Shown in pieces: positions 1 through 7,475 of a stretch of 19,480 nucleotides of DNA; position 1 is the first letter of the stretch; each line of letters opens with the position of its first letter. A program made the position numbers and the translations under genes. Source of the stretch: Clostridiaceae bacterium (GTDB lineage Bacteria; Bacillota; Clostridia; Oscillospirales; Butyricicoccaceae); assembly GCA_018383195.1 (NCBI GenBank), contig JAGZOP010000044.1:1-19480 (forward strand), written 5' to 3'. The notes under the pieces are model-generated. The model was not told the DNA's origin. It saw only the letters and a program-made list of their open reading frames with translations, and did not search any database.

Positions 1-2
1 TA

Positions 3-1181
3 ATGAAAATGCCAGCATCCTTTGCGGAGTTCAGCGACGCACTCCAAAAGGCGAGAATCAAAGACGGTAGCTTCTGCAAAAATGAGCTAACCTGCATCCA
101 TTACAATGGCCTCACGCATGCCATGATTGGGTGGAATGCTAATCTATACGACCTAAACCTGTTTGCCCAGCGATTGGCCTCACTGACAGAGGAGCAGAAA
201 AAAGGGATGGATGCTCTTTTGAAAATCAAGCAGAATCACCGCGTCGCTCCCATTCCGCTGAACCAATTGATTAACCTGACCTACAATACCGATATCTGCT
301 GTTTTGCGCCCCGAGTTTCCAATCATGAAGAACTGGGGGCGTTTTTATACGCAAATGAAATGCTCTCAAATGAGGCTATGGCTCTGCTTGACACCACAGA
401 GGAGGGCAGCGGCTTTCGGGAAAGACTGCTGGAACTGCTGGGAGAACAGCATCAGGAGGATCATGGCGGCGTGTTCACCGACTTCGGCTATGCGGAACTG
501 GGTGGAGAAATCAAGGACATCTATGTGTGCCAGTCCAATGAAACGGCTTGCTTCCATCGCTCCGATGCTCCGGTGGTGCTGGAGGTGCGTAAGGGATTTT
601 TCAATGACCCAAGCTATGATAACGACAAAACCGCAGTGCTGAATCTTCCCGCAGCGGATGCCGGTATATGGAGAGCGGTGGAAAAAGTAGATGCCGCCTC
701 AGTGGATGAATGTGCATTCCGCTGTGTGGATTGCCTGATCCCCTTCCTGCGAGATGCTATCAACAACGCTATCGACGATGAGGATGGCATTGAACAGGCC
801 GACGAATTTGCCAAGCGGTTGGCTCAAATAGAACGGGAGTGGCCCGAATCGGATATGGTCAAGTATAAGGCGCTTTTATCCGTGGTTGACCACCCCAGTC
901 TGCAGGACGCCACACGGTTGATGGGCGAGATTGACCAGTACGAACTCCGTCCCGAGGTAGCGCAGACCTGGGGCTATGCGGAGATGATGTTCCGTGAGAA
1001 GTATTCTGCTTTACCAGAGGAGCTGTTCCAGACCCCGCAGGCGGCCCAGATCGGCCAGAAGATGCTGGATGACCGGCTGGGGGTTATCACAGAGTATGGT
1101 CTGATCCGCAGAAAGGACGGCCAGCCTCTCCCGGTATTTCAGCCGGAACAGGAAATAGGACAAGGACTGGAGATGATGTGA
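3..1181 (+). CDS. ArdA-like antirestriction protein (copy 1)
   Basis: A 392-residue acidic cytoplasmic protein. The segment at about residues 45-90 (YDLNLFAQRLASL, then IPLNQLINLTYN) resembles the repeated helical unit of Firmicutes ArdA proteins, which mimic B-form DNA and block type I restriction enzymes. Many Asp and Glu residues fit DNA mimicry. It is longer than classical ArdA (about 165 residues), like the multi-unit ArdA-type proteins of Clostridial elements. ATG at 3 overlaps a possible TAA at 1-3, which suggests coupling to a gene outside the window; an in-frame ATG at 9 is the alternative start, and the ribosome binding site is out of view. The stop at 1179-1181 lies 3 bases before the next gene, a distant paralogue. 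The family call rests on pattern reading; the antirestriction function is inferred. Confidence 0.55.
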   Translation: MKMPASFAEFSDALQKARIKDGSFCKNELTCIHYNGLTHAMIGWNANLYDLNLFAQRLASLTEEQKKGMDALLKIKQNHRVAPIPLNQLINLTYNTDICCFAPRVSNHEELGAFLYANEMLSNEAMALLDTTEEGSGFRERLLELLGEQHQEDHGGVFTDFGYAELGGEIKDIYVCQSNETACFHRSDAPVVLEVRKGFFNDPSYDNDKTAVLNLPAADAGIWRAVEKVDAASVDECAFRCVDCLIPFLRDAINNAIDDEDGIEQADEFAKRLAQIEREWPESDMVKYKALLSVVDHPSLQDATRLMGEIDQYELRPEVAQTWGYAEMMFREKYSALPEELFQTPQAAQIGQKMLDDRLGVITEYGLIRRKDGQPLPVFQPEQEIGQGLEMM

Positions 1182-1184
1182 GCG

Positions 1185-2222
1185 ATGTCAGATCAAAACG
1201 CCGCCCTCTTTGACAAGCTGGACGGCTTCTATGTTACAAAATCGGAGCATGACTGGCTGGAGCGGCGCTTTTCCAATATGACAGAGAAAGAAAAGATCCT
1301 GTTCCAAGGGGCGATGGAGTTGGAGAAGCCCCAAGAGATCGGCCATGTGATGCGGATTGCGTCCCAACTGGACTGTTACGACCTCTTCTATGGCGCGGGA
1401 GACGAGGCCGCGCTTGGAAAATTTGTCATGGAGAGCATAGAGTGTTCCTCGGATGCCGCCCGTCCATTCCTGAATGCGGAGCATTTGGGGGCCGCCTACC
1501 ACCAGTCGCAGAATGGAGCCTTTTGTAACGGTCACTATGTGCGGAACATCAAACTGGCAGATCCCTTCGTAGAGGAAGATCCCACCCTCCAGCCGGTCGC
1601 CGGTGACTATGCCATACGAGTTAAACTGGCCAGCCGGAGCAATATGGAGGGGATTTGGGTTGGCTTCCCGGATTCCGGCGAGTATATCGACTCAAACCAT
1701 CCGGACGAACTCCTGCTGGGGCTGGACTCGCTACAGGCAGAGAGCCTCAGCGAGTGCATCGCACTGGAGGTGGACTGCTGCCTGCCCCAGCTGACGGGTA
1801 TTCTCGACCAGTACGACTCAGCCAGCGAACTGGTTCGCCATGCCATTGACTTCGGTTATGTTTGGGCGGAACAGGGTCAGGGGGCACCCCACTGGTTGGA
1901 CAAATGGCAGGCGGTGCTGGAGCTGGAGGACTGCCACCGGCTGGATTTGGCTCTGGATCTCGCCCAGAATCTCCAGCACTATGAGTTCTTCCCCCGCGGC
2001 ATGGACTTGGCCGCATACGGGCGGGAACTTGCGGTCCGAAACGGCGTGATCCCGCCCAGCAGACTGATAACAGACGCCTTTGACGGGGCTGCCTACGCAG
2101 AGGCCAATATGGGTCAATATGGCCTCTCGACCACCGACCACGGCTATGTAGCCTGGAACGGTGGAGAGCGCCGGTATGAGTATAGCCAGCCTGAGCACCA
2201 CAGTCCCGCTCTGTCAATATAG
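1185..2222 (+). CDS. ArdA-like antirestriction protein (copy 2)
   Basis: A 345-residue acidic protein, start ATG at 1185, coupled to the gene before it (GGAGATGATG just upstream). It shares an arrangement with copy 1: a beta-rich middle (DYAIRVKLASRSNMEG), a conserved ECxxxxVDCxLPxL segment at about residues 188-202 matching ECAFRCVDCLIPFL in copy 1, then a helical acidic C-terminal half. The tail YAEANMGQYGLSTTDHGYVAW has the tyrosine-rich ending common in ArdA-type proteins of Clostridial mobile elements. The probable role is inhibition of host restriction during element transfer, inferred from family resemblance. A strong terminator about 95 bases downstream ends this unit. It could instead be an uncharacterised relative with a different partner. 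Confidence 0.5.
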   Translation: MSDQNAALFDKLDGFYVTKSEHDWLERRFSNMTEKEKILFQGAMELEKPQEIGHVMRIASQLDCYDLFYGAGDEAALGKFVMESIECSSDAARPFLNAEHLGAAYHQSQNGAFCNGHYVRNIKLADPFVEEDPTLQPVAGDYAIRVKLASRSNMEGIWVGFPDSGEYIDSNHPDELLLGLDSLQAESLSECIALEVDCCLPQLTGILDQYDSASELVRHAIDFGYVWAEQGQGAPHWLDKWQAVLELEDCHRLDLALDLAQNLQHYEFFPRGMDLAAYGRELAVRNGVIPPSRLITDAFDGAAYAEANMGQYGLSTTDHGYVAWNGGERRYEYSQPEHHSPALSI

Positions 2223-2397
2223 CCGATCTATTGCCAAGTCACAAAAACCGCATCTGTCCGCTGCGGGAGCTGGGGGTGATTCGATGAAGTAAAAACAGGA
2301 TGTAGAATATGACACAGGGGCCGTTTTCCGAAAGGGGAAAACGGCCCCTTCTTTTTTATGCCCTTTTTCGGAAAACAGGCCCGGAAAGGAGGCATTC
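2223..2397 (+). other. Intergenic region with terminator and a two-codon ORF
   Basis: No full gene. It holds a near-ideal ribosome binding site (GGGGGTGAT, 2272-2280) followed by ATG AAG TAA at 2284-2292, which encodes only Met-Lys, then a strong terminator. AAAGGAGG at 2385-2392 is the ribosome binding site of the next gene. Confidence 0.6.
2317..2357 (+). terminator. Rho-independent terminator
   Basis: A perfect 13-bp stem, GGGGCCGTTTTCC (2317-2329) with GGAAAACGGCCCC (2336-2348), closes a 6-base loop GAAAGG and is followed by TTCTTTTTT. It separates the ArdA-like pair from the methylase operon. Confidence 0.92.
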
Positions 2398-2730
2398 ATG
2401 GAGAAAGAACGGCTGGCGGAATATCTGGAGCAGTACCACATGGGAGCTCTCAACGCCGCCACCAGCCGGGAGTTGGAACTGACCTTCGGCATCAAAGGGA
2501 TTCAGGTTCGACACATGGTCAATGCCCTGCGGCGGGATGGCGTCCCCATCGCCAGCAACGGAAGTGGATACTTCTATGCCGCCACGGATCAGGAGGTGTG
2601 GGCCACCATCGCCCATCTGACCAGGCGGATCAGCGGAATCGCGGCCGCCATCCGGGGACTGGATCGGACTCTGGAGCGAGAGGATACCGCACAGACCCGC
2701 CTGCCGCTGGATGGGGGTGATACGCCCTGA
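2398..2730 (+). CDS. Small winged-helix-like DNA-binding protein
   Basis: A 110-residue protein with AAAGGAGG at 2385-2392 ahead of ATG 2398. Residues about 1-60 read as a winged helix: helices LAEYLEQYHMGALNAATSRELELTFG, a recognition-helix candidate GIQVRHMVNALRRDG, and a wing PIASNGSGYFYAATDQEV. That is the order in small MarR/replication-initiator-like domains of phages and mobile elements. The second half (VWATIAHLTRRISGIAAAIRGLDRTLE) is a long helix that could dimerise. It is first in a new operon, and its stop overlaps the presumed start of the methylase. It could be an operon regulator or a replication accessory; the exact family is not recognised. Confidence 0.6.
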   Translation: MEKERLAEYLEQYHMGALNAATSRELELTFGIKGIQVRHMVNALRRDGVPIASNGSGYFYAATDQEVWATIAHLTRRISGIAAAIRGLDRTLEREDTAQTRLPLDGGDTP

Positions 2731-3575
2731 ACAGTTTCATGTCCTGGATTGGAGGCAAGAAGGCCCTGCGGGAGTTGATCGTCCGGCTGTTCCCCCTCTA
2801 CTATGAGCGGTACATTGAGGTGTTCGGCGGCGGGGGCTGGGTACTGTTCCACAAGCCTCCCGGCAACGACTTTGAGGTCTACAATGACTTCAACGGCCTG
2901 TTGGTCAACCTGTACCGCTGTGTGCGGGACAAACCGGAGGAACTGATGGAGGCTCTGCGGTATGTACTCAACGCACGGGAGGACTTTGACCGCATCCGCT
3001 CCGCCTTGGCGCGGGACAGCCCCGCCAGCGATGTCCAACGGGCGGCATGGTTCTATCAGCTCATCCGCTACAGCTACGCCTCCGGGCTGACCAGTTTTGG
3101 CAGCCAGCCCCACGATATGCGTAGCAACTTTTCGCTCATCGAGCAGGCCCACCGGAGGCTTGCCAAGGTGGTTATTGAGAACAAGGACTTTGAAAAACTG
3201 CTCCATCAATATGACCGGCCAGTGAGCTTTTTCTATCTCGACCCGCCCTACCATGCCACCGAGGGGTATTACCAGAACATTGGTGAAGACGGTTTCACCG
3301 AAGCCGACCACATCCGCCTGCGGGACGCCCTGATGCGGATCGAGGGCAAATTCCTGCTCTCCTACAACGACGACGCCTTTGTCCGCGGGCTGTACGACAG
3401 GCCAGGCATCTACCTCATGGAAACCACCCGTATCAACAACATCAAGCAGAGGTACGACAATGGGGCTCAGTTCCCGGAACTGCTTATCGCCAACTATGAC
3501 CTGCGGGAGCGGAGCCGGGCGGTTCCCTCTCAAATGACGCTGTTTGACTGGAACGGGGGTGAGGCAATTGGATGA
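2727..3575 (+). CDS. Dam-type DNA adenine N6-methyltransferase (orphan)
   Basis: A class D12/alpha-type adenine methylase. Numbering from ATG 2739 it has WIGGKK (3-8), the AdoMet motif EVFGGGG (27-33), and the catalytic DPPY at 168-171 within FFYLDPPYHATEGYY. It transfers a methyl group from S-adenosylmethionine to adenine N6. About 280 residues is normal for the family. Start choice: ATG 2739 is 20 bases from the only good ribosome binding site (GGGGGTG, 2713-2719), whereas in-frame CTG 2727 is 8 bases away and gives an N-terminus xNSFMSWIGGKK; CTG 2727 overlaps the upstream TGA. I prefer 2727, with 2739 as the alternative. No restriction endonuclease is adjacent, so it looks like an orphan that modifies element DNA, either for protection or for regulation. 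The target site cannot be read from sequence. Confidence 0.9.
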   Translation: MNSFMSWIGGKKALRELIVRLFPLYYERYIEVFGGGGWVLFHKPPGNDFEVYNDFNGLLVNLYRCVRDKPEELMEALRYVLNAREDFDRIRSALARDSPASDVQRAAWFYQLIRYSYASGLTSFGSQPHDMRSNFSLIEQAHRRLAKVVIENKDFEKLLHQYDRPVSFFYLDPPYHATEGYYQNIGEDGFTEADHIRLRDALMRIEGKFLLSYNDDAFVRGLYDRPGIYLMETTRINNIKQRYDNGAQFPELLIANYDLRERSRAVPSQMTLFDWNGGEAIG

Positions 3576-3984
3576 ACAGCTCTCTGAACTGGAAAAGCTC
3601 CAGCAGGCGGCTCAGCTGATTGAGGAAATGAGTCAGGGCCGCCTTCAGGTCTGCCCCAGCGTAGTGGGTCAGGTCTATATCCGCCCGCAACACGATTCCA
3701 ACTTGGGAATGGATATGCGGATCGACAGCATCCCCGGCCAGCCGCATTACCGAATCACCTTTACCGCGCAGCTCCGCCGGATGGGGACGGATATGGTTGC
3801 GGACGATCTTCGGGCACTGCTGTCCGAGGTTGGCCAGACCTATGCGCTGATGGCCGCCCTTGAAGCAAGGCGCTATACGCCGACAGGAGAAGATCTGACA
3901 GCCTTCCGGGACGGGCTGGCTGCCCAACAAGGACAGGAATGGCCGGGAGCATCCAATCCAGCCCGTTCTACAATTTCAATGTAA
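3559..3984 (+). CDS. Uncharacterised operon protein
   Basis: About 141 residues, family not recognised. It starts with a charged helix (LDEQLSELEKLQQAAQLIEEMSQG) that could form a coiled coil, followed by a beta-rich segment (VYIRPQHDSNLGMDMRIDSIPGQPHYRITFTAQLRRMG) and a helical region (VADDLRALLSEVGQTYALMAALE). No membrane segment or cysteine cluster. The start is uncertain: GTG 3559, TTG 3568 and TTG 3544 are all in frame inside the end of the methylase gene; GTG 3559 is chosen because it keeps the full helix. It overlaps the methylase by about 17 bases, so the two are translationally coupled and may be linked in function, but nothing shows what it does. Confidence 0.6.
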   Translation: MRQLDEQLSELEKLQQAAQLIEEMSQGRLQVCPSVVGQVYIRPQHDSNLGMDMRIDSIPGQPHYRITFTAQLRRMGTDMVADDLRALLSEVGQTYALMAALEARRYTPTGEDLTAFRDGLAAQQGQEWPGASNPARSTISM

Positions 3985-3997
3985 TAAGGAGAAGAAG

Positions 3998-4540
3998 ATG
4001 AAATTCAACAAACAGATAAACAATGGTACTCTTTTGATTCCCGGCGGAGCGTTCAAGATCAGTGGCTTTGAGGGCGGAGAAAAGGTCGAGATCCACACGC
4101 TGGACAGCGCGGTGGTCGTTCTGAAAAAGCAAATGACCACCATGGAACTGATCCAGGCGATGGATGCCCTGCACCGGCTGGCCACGGAGCTCACCGTCCA
4201 TCTGGCCAGAGTCTGTGGCACCTGTGATGACTGCGAGGATGGCTGCCCATTCGATGATCTGGAGGACGGCATGCTGGAACTGCCAGACTACCTGCGGGAA
4301 GAAGCCGGCATCCCTGCCGGGGCCAAGCTCTGTGTCTATGTGGATGACGAAGAAAAGACCGTCACCATTGCCGAGGCCGGATATGACCATGACCTGCGGG
4401 ATGTGCCTCCCTACCTGCTGGAGATGCTGGGTGAAGCCGGAATCTGCCTGGGCGAGCTGGAGGAACAGCTGATGGTGGGGAATCTCATCTACGGAGAACG
4501 CACCGCATGCAATGGGCAGGAGGAACACGGCGATGAGTAA
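3998..4540 (+). CDS. AbrB/SpoVT-like protein with Cys cluster
   Basis: A 180-residue protein with AAGGAGAAG just before ATG 3998. Two segments look like AbrB/MazE/SpoVT swapped-hairpin halves: residues about 8-43 (NGTLLIPGGAFKISGFEGGEKV) and about 91-125 (GMLELPDYLREEAGIPAGAKL). Between them a helix leads into Cys73, Cys76, Cys79 and Cys83 followed by Pro84, spacing C-x2-C-x2-C-x3-C-P, which is the ferredoxin-type 4Fe-4S signature. AbrB-fold proteins bind DNA as dimers or act as antitoxins and transition-state regulators. Here the role is probably transcriptional, possibly metal- or redox-sensing; that part is inference. Its stop overlaps the start of a second AbrB-like gene (ATGAGTAA). Confidence 0.7.
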   Translation: MKFNKQINNGTLLIPGGAFKISGFEGGEKVEIHTLDSAVVVLKKQMTTMELIQAMDALHRLATELTVHLARVCGTCDDCEDGCPFDDLEDGMLELPDYLREEAGIPAGAKLCVYVDDEEKTVTIAEAGYDHDLRDVPPYLLEMLGEAGICLGELEEQLMVGNLIYGERTACNGQEEHGDE

Positions 4541-4952
4541 GATCCATACAACGGTTCGGGTCGGTGTAGACGGGTCTCTGACCCTGCCTGCATTTTTCAT
4601 GCGCGGAATGGGCTATGAGCCGGGGGAAGAAGTTCCCATCACCACCCCAGCGAACCAGTACATCTGCGACTGTGACGCAAACAGCCTCCTGGTGACCAGA
4701 ACCTGTGACGACGCTGAGTGTACCGGATACACCAGCAGCGGTATGGAACTCAATCTGCCCGCCGCACTGTTATCCGAGGCATCTATCCCCGTGGGAGAAG
4801 AAGTCGCGGTTCTGGCCGCGGATGGAGCGCTCATCATCGTCCCCTCAACGGAGGAACTGCGGGAGCTTTCGGTGGAGCTTTGCTGCCTGCTCAATGAGCT
4901 GGGCATCAGCCCGCTGACGATCCCCCCAGCGGGCAAATGGCGTCTGCCGTAA
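4533..4952 (+). CDS. AbrB/SpoVT-like protein (second copy)
   Basis: A 139-residue protein. ATG 4533 is chosen over an upstream in-frame ATG at 4512 because AGGAGG at 4518-4523 sits 9 bases before it. It also contains two AbrB-like hairpins: residues about 7-40 (VRVGVDGSLTLPAFFMRGMGYEPGEEV) and about 70-105 (GMELNLPAALLSEASIPVGEEVAVL). Four cysteines (45, 47, 58, 63) lie between them, with a different spacing from the neighbour. The shared plan suggests the pair arose by duplication and may work together, perhaps as a heteromeric regulator of the operon. No toxin partner with a clear signature is adjacent, so an antitoxin role is possible but unsupported. Confidence 0.65.
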   Translation: MSKIHTTVRVGVDGSLTLPAFFMRGMGYEPGEEVPITTPANQYICDCDANSLLVTRTCDDAECTGYTSSGMELNLPAALLSEASIPVGEEVAVLAADGALIIVPSTEELRELSVELCCLLNELGISPLTIPPAGKWRLP

Positions 4953-4962
4953 AGGAGGCAAG

Positions 4963-5703
4963 ATGGAACAGGATATCTACCTCTATCCCAACTCGCATTC
5001 AGAGGCCCATAGACTTGGGGAAGCTACGCTCTGGGATGCAAGTTTCCACGCCAATGTATCCTGTGCGCGGGACATCGAAGCCGTCATCCGCGTCTATGGC
5101 GACGGCCGCCGCAGCGCATTAAAGCCGGAAGCATCCCAAACGGTGCTGAAACGGTGGGGCTTCAAGCGGACCAATTTCGTCCTGGCCAACACGATAGAAA
5201 GGTTGGGACCTTACAAGGAGCAGCTCAGCACGGAAAACCAGGAATGGCAAAAGAAAGTCTATGTCCCACCCGATGATGCCCATAACCGTTATTTTGAAGT
5301 GGACACCGCCCTGGCGTATCTGGACGCATTTATCAGTCAAGTGAGGGAGGCATACGGCAAGCTGGAACTATTTGGGCCGGAGCACTGCGAACCCAACTCC
5401 TATGAATCTCTGGACTATGAGGGCCGGGTGTTGGTGCTCAGTCCAGACACCCTCAAGGAGTCCTGCTGGACGCCCCAGAACCAGCTCTGGCTGGCCCATG
5501 ATGGCTTTGGATGCAGGCCCAATGCCATCGGCCGTTCCATCCGCTGTACCTGCCTGGGCGATGGAGAGCAGACCAGATGGAACCGCACAGATTTCACCGG
5601 CGTTCTGAAAGAGGAATTCCTCCCCGGCTGGGCCAGAGAGAAACTGGAGGAGCTTCAGCTTCAAGGGCAGAACGCGGGTATGGGAGGGATGGACATGACT
5701 TAA
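4963..5703 (+). CDS. DUF3849 family protein
   Basis: A 246-residue protein with AAAGGAGG at 4951-4958 and ATG 4963. Residues about 24-135 match the pattern I know from DUF3849: ASFHANVSCARDIEAVI, then VLKRWGFKRTNFVLANTIE, then STENQEWQKKVYVPPD and a region ending in FEVDTALAYLDAFI. The rest (about residues 136-246) is not recognised. DUF3849 proteins occur with antirestriction and conjugation genes in Clostridial elements; their biochemical role is unknown. No signal peptide or membrane helix, so it should be cytoplasmic. It is in the same operon as the AbrB-like pair, 10 bases downstream. Confidence 0.7.
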   Translation: MEQDIYLYPNSHSEAHRLGEATLWDASFHANVSCARDIEAVIRVYGDGRRSALKPEASQTVLKRWGFKRTNFVLANTIERLGPYKEQLSTENQEWQKKVYVPPDDAHNRYFEVDTALAYLDAFISQVREAYGKLELFGPEHCEPNSYESLDYEGRVLVLSPDTLKESCWTPQNQLWLAHDGFGCRPNAIGRSIRCTCLGDGEQTRWNRTDFTGVLKEEFLPGWAREKLEELQLQGQNAGMGGMDMT

Positions 5704-5726
5704 CCGCAGAAAGGAGATGTGCCGCC

Positions 5727-6278
5727 ATGCGAAGTGTGGAAATGAAAAACCGATGTCTGCTCTACTATGGAAATCCAGTGGGCTACAGGACAGAACAGGG
5801 AGTGGTGGCGGACTCCATGTTCCGCCGTGAGGAGTTGGAGGACTGGCTGGCAAGGAAGGGGCTGGCTGTCCGGTGGGAGGACGGCATCTATGACCGTCTC
5901 TCCAGCGGTGGATACCAGAAGGCAGCAGACAACGGGCCAGCCCTGAAATCCTGCCGTATCTGGCAGCTCGGCCCCTCAGCTCCCGCCGCCATGCGCTTCA
6001 TTGGGCTGGACCGCATGAGTGGTGAATATGGCGGACCTGACCTTACCCGTTACCAGGCAGTGTTTGACGGCACTGTCAGCACCAACAGTCTGGATGGGAT
6101 CTGGGAGGCATTCTGTCGCAGGTCCCTGGGCAGCGACGGACAGCCGCTGGCCATCTCAGACCTTGTCGAACTCTACGACGATTCCGGCAGCGAGTTCTAC
6201 TATGTGGACCGCACAGCTATCGTCCCCGTCCAACTGAAAGCCCCGGAGCAGGAATCAGGCATGACCATGACCCTGTGA
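5727..6278 (+). CDS. YodL/LPD28-like protein
   Basis: A 183-residue protein. ATG 5727 follows AAAGGAG; the open frame extends further upstream, but that part overlaps the previous gene in another frame and is not used. The N-terminal part (CLLYYGNPVGYRTEQGVVADSMF onward) resembles the small LPD28-type domain of mobile-element polyvalent proteins. The C-terminal part (RIWQLGPSAPAAMRFIGLDRM, then YQAVFDGTV, LDGIWEAFCR, LAISDLVELYD, FYYVDRTAIVPV) fits YodL. YodL-type domains occur in element proteins near DUF3849 and antirestriction genes; their function is unknown. It closes the operon that began at 2398. Confidence 0.65.
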   Translation: MRSVEMKNRCLLYYGNPVGYRTEQGVVADSMFRREELEDWLARKGLAVRWEDGIYDRLSSGGYQKAADNGPALKSCRIWQLGPSAPAAMRFIGLDRMSGEYGGPDLTRYQAVFDGTVSTNSLDGIWEAFCRRSLGSDGQPLAISDLVELYDDSGSEFYYVDRTAIVPVQLKAPEQESGMTMTL

Positions 6279-6332
6279 CCCAAGAGCAGAAAAGCCACTT
6301 ATTTTTTATATTCAGAAAAGGAGGAACACACC

Positions 6333-6728
6333 ATGGCAAAAGCGCAGACCACAAGTGAAAACCCCCAGGGAGAGGTTTCCCAGCAGGATACTCCTGTCCT
6401 TCCCATGCAGTATGATGTCCGTATCCACTCTATCCAGTTTGACGGTCCCTGCCGGGCCACCGCATCGCTGAACATCAACGGCTGTTTTGCCGTCCGGGGC
6501 GTCAAGCTCATGGAGGGCAGCAATGGGCTGTTTGTATCCATGCCCGGCCAGATCAACAGCAAGGGTGAAATCAAGGACATCTGTTTTCCGTACACACGGG
6601 AGGCACGCGCCGAACTGGAATCGGCTGTCGTGACCGCCTACCAGCAGGCACTGACGCAGGGGATGAACCGCTCTCCCCAGTCCGCGCCGGACCCCACGGC
6701 ACAGCAGGCTCAGAAGATGGGTATGTGA
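6333..6728 (+). CDS. SpoVG-like septation/regulatory protein
   Basis: A 131-residue protein; AAAGGAGGAA precedes ATG 6333. Residues about 26-105 match SpoVG: VRIHSIQFDGPCRATASLNINGCFAVRGVKLMEGSNGLFVSMP, then KDICFPYTREARAELESAVVTAYQ. SpoVG binds RNA and DNA and affects septation and sporulation gene expression. The 25-residue N-terminal and 25-residue C-terminal tails are Gln/Pro/Ser-rich, beyond the usual length of about 95. Because it is on an element and next to a pilus locus, it is probably an acquired paralogue rather than the housekeeping copy, and may regulate element genes. A 52-base gap separates it from the pilin-like gene. Confidence 0.85.
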   Translation: MAKAQTTSENPQGEVSQQDTPVLPMQYDVRIHSIQFDGPCRATASLNINGCFAVRGVKLMEGSNGLFVSMPGQINSKGEIKDICFPYTREARAELESAVVTAYQQALTQGMNRSPQSAPDPTAQQAQKMGM

Positions 6729-6780
6729 CCCACTGACCACACAACAATCAACAATCTAAAATTTTGAGGAGGAACTCTCT

Positions 6781-7044
6781 ATGAAGAAGATGTTCAACAA
6801 GATGTCCAACACCGTGAAGACGATGACCTGCAAGGCCCACTGCGCCATGACCTGCGCCCGTGCCCACCTGTCCGCCCCTCTCTGCAACACTCGCGGCGAG
6901 GGCTACATCGACACCGCCATCAAGATCCTGATTGCCGTGGTGCTGGGCGCCCTGCTCCTGGCTGGCCTCTACACTCTGTTCGGGGACACCGTCCTGCCCA
7001 CCGTGACCGAGCGCGTAGAGGAAATGTTTGACTACAAGGGCTGA
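6781..7044 (+). CDS. DUF6133-like Flp-type pilin
   Basis: An 87-residue protein; GAGGAGGAA lies before ATG 6781. A long basic leader (residues 1-39) contains four cysteines (17, 21, 25, 35) and ends in RG, followed by E40-G-Y-I-D44 and a hydrophobic helix (about 45-66, IKILIAVVLGALLLAGLYTLF). Class III (Flp) prepilins are cut after Gly, with an acidic residue at mature position 5; cutting after Gly39 would put Asp44 there. It resembles DUF6133 proteins of Clostridial elements. Adjacency to a prepilin peptidase and the Tad ATPase supports its being the main pilin. The leader is longer than that of typical Flp1, and the mature part (48 residues) is of Flp size. Confidence 0.7.
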   Translation: MKKMFNKMSNTVKTMTCKAHCAMTCARAHLSAPLCNTRGEGYIDTAIKILIAVVLGALLLAGLYTLFGDTVLPTVTERVEEMFDYKG

Positions 7045-7050
7045 TACCCG

Positions 7051-7470
7051 GTGCAGGCGTTCCTGTTTCTCACGGCACTGGCCGCTGCCTCTGCGGTGGA
7101 CTGCCGCAAGCGTACTATCCCGGATTTCCTCTGTCTTTTGACCGCCGCGGTGGGGCTGATCTCCTTCAGCCCCGCCCAGTTTTTTGGAGTGCTGGCGGCT
7201 CTGCCCCTGCTGATTGCCGCCCTGATCCGGCCGGAGTGCATGGGCGGCGGCGACATCAAACTCACTGCTGCGGCCGGCTTTGTGCTGGGCTTTTGGCGGG
7301 GGATCTGGGGGATGGCGCTGGGTCTGCTGCTGGCGGTGCTGTATTTCTGCACCGCTATGTTATTTCAAAAATTCATTCATCATCCGCTACCCGCAATGAC
7401 ACGGGCGGCGCTGCCGCTGGGACCATTTTTATCCATCGGCTTTGCCGCACTATACTGTTTTGGAGGTTGA
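7051..7470 (+). CDS. Prepilin peptidase, A24 family (TadV/CpaA-like)
   Basis: A 139-residue polytopic membrane protein starting at GTG 7051, 6 bases after the pilin stop. AAGGG at 7036-7040 is a weak ribosome binding site, so coupling to the pilin gene is likely. The two aspartates of the GxGD aspartic protease class are visible: Asp17 in AVDCRKRTIPD and Asp68 in MGGGDIKL. It cleaves the leader of pilin and pseudopilins at the membrane. It is short, like TadV/CpaA, and lacks the N-methylation domain of PilD. Likely substrates are the products of 6781, 13684 and perhaps 14079. Confidence 0.85.
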   Translation: MQAFLFLTALAAASAVDCRKRTIPDFLCLLTAAVGLISFSPAQFFGVLAALPLLIAALIRPECMGGGDIKLTAAAGFVLGFWRGIWGMALGLLLAVLYFCTAMLFQKFIHHPLPAMTRAALPLGPFLSIGFAALYCFGG

Positions 7471-7475
7471 CTGCT

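Noticed and set aside
2589..3533. 314-codon minus-strand open frame
   Set aside because: Antisense to the adenine methylase, whose DPPY and FGGGG motifs are unambiguous.
5511..5726. Upstream extension of the YodL-like frame
   Set aside because: It overlaps the DUF3849 gene in another frame, and AAAGGAG precedes ATG 5727.
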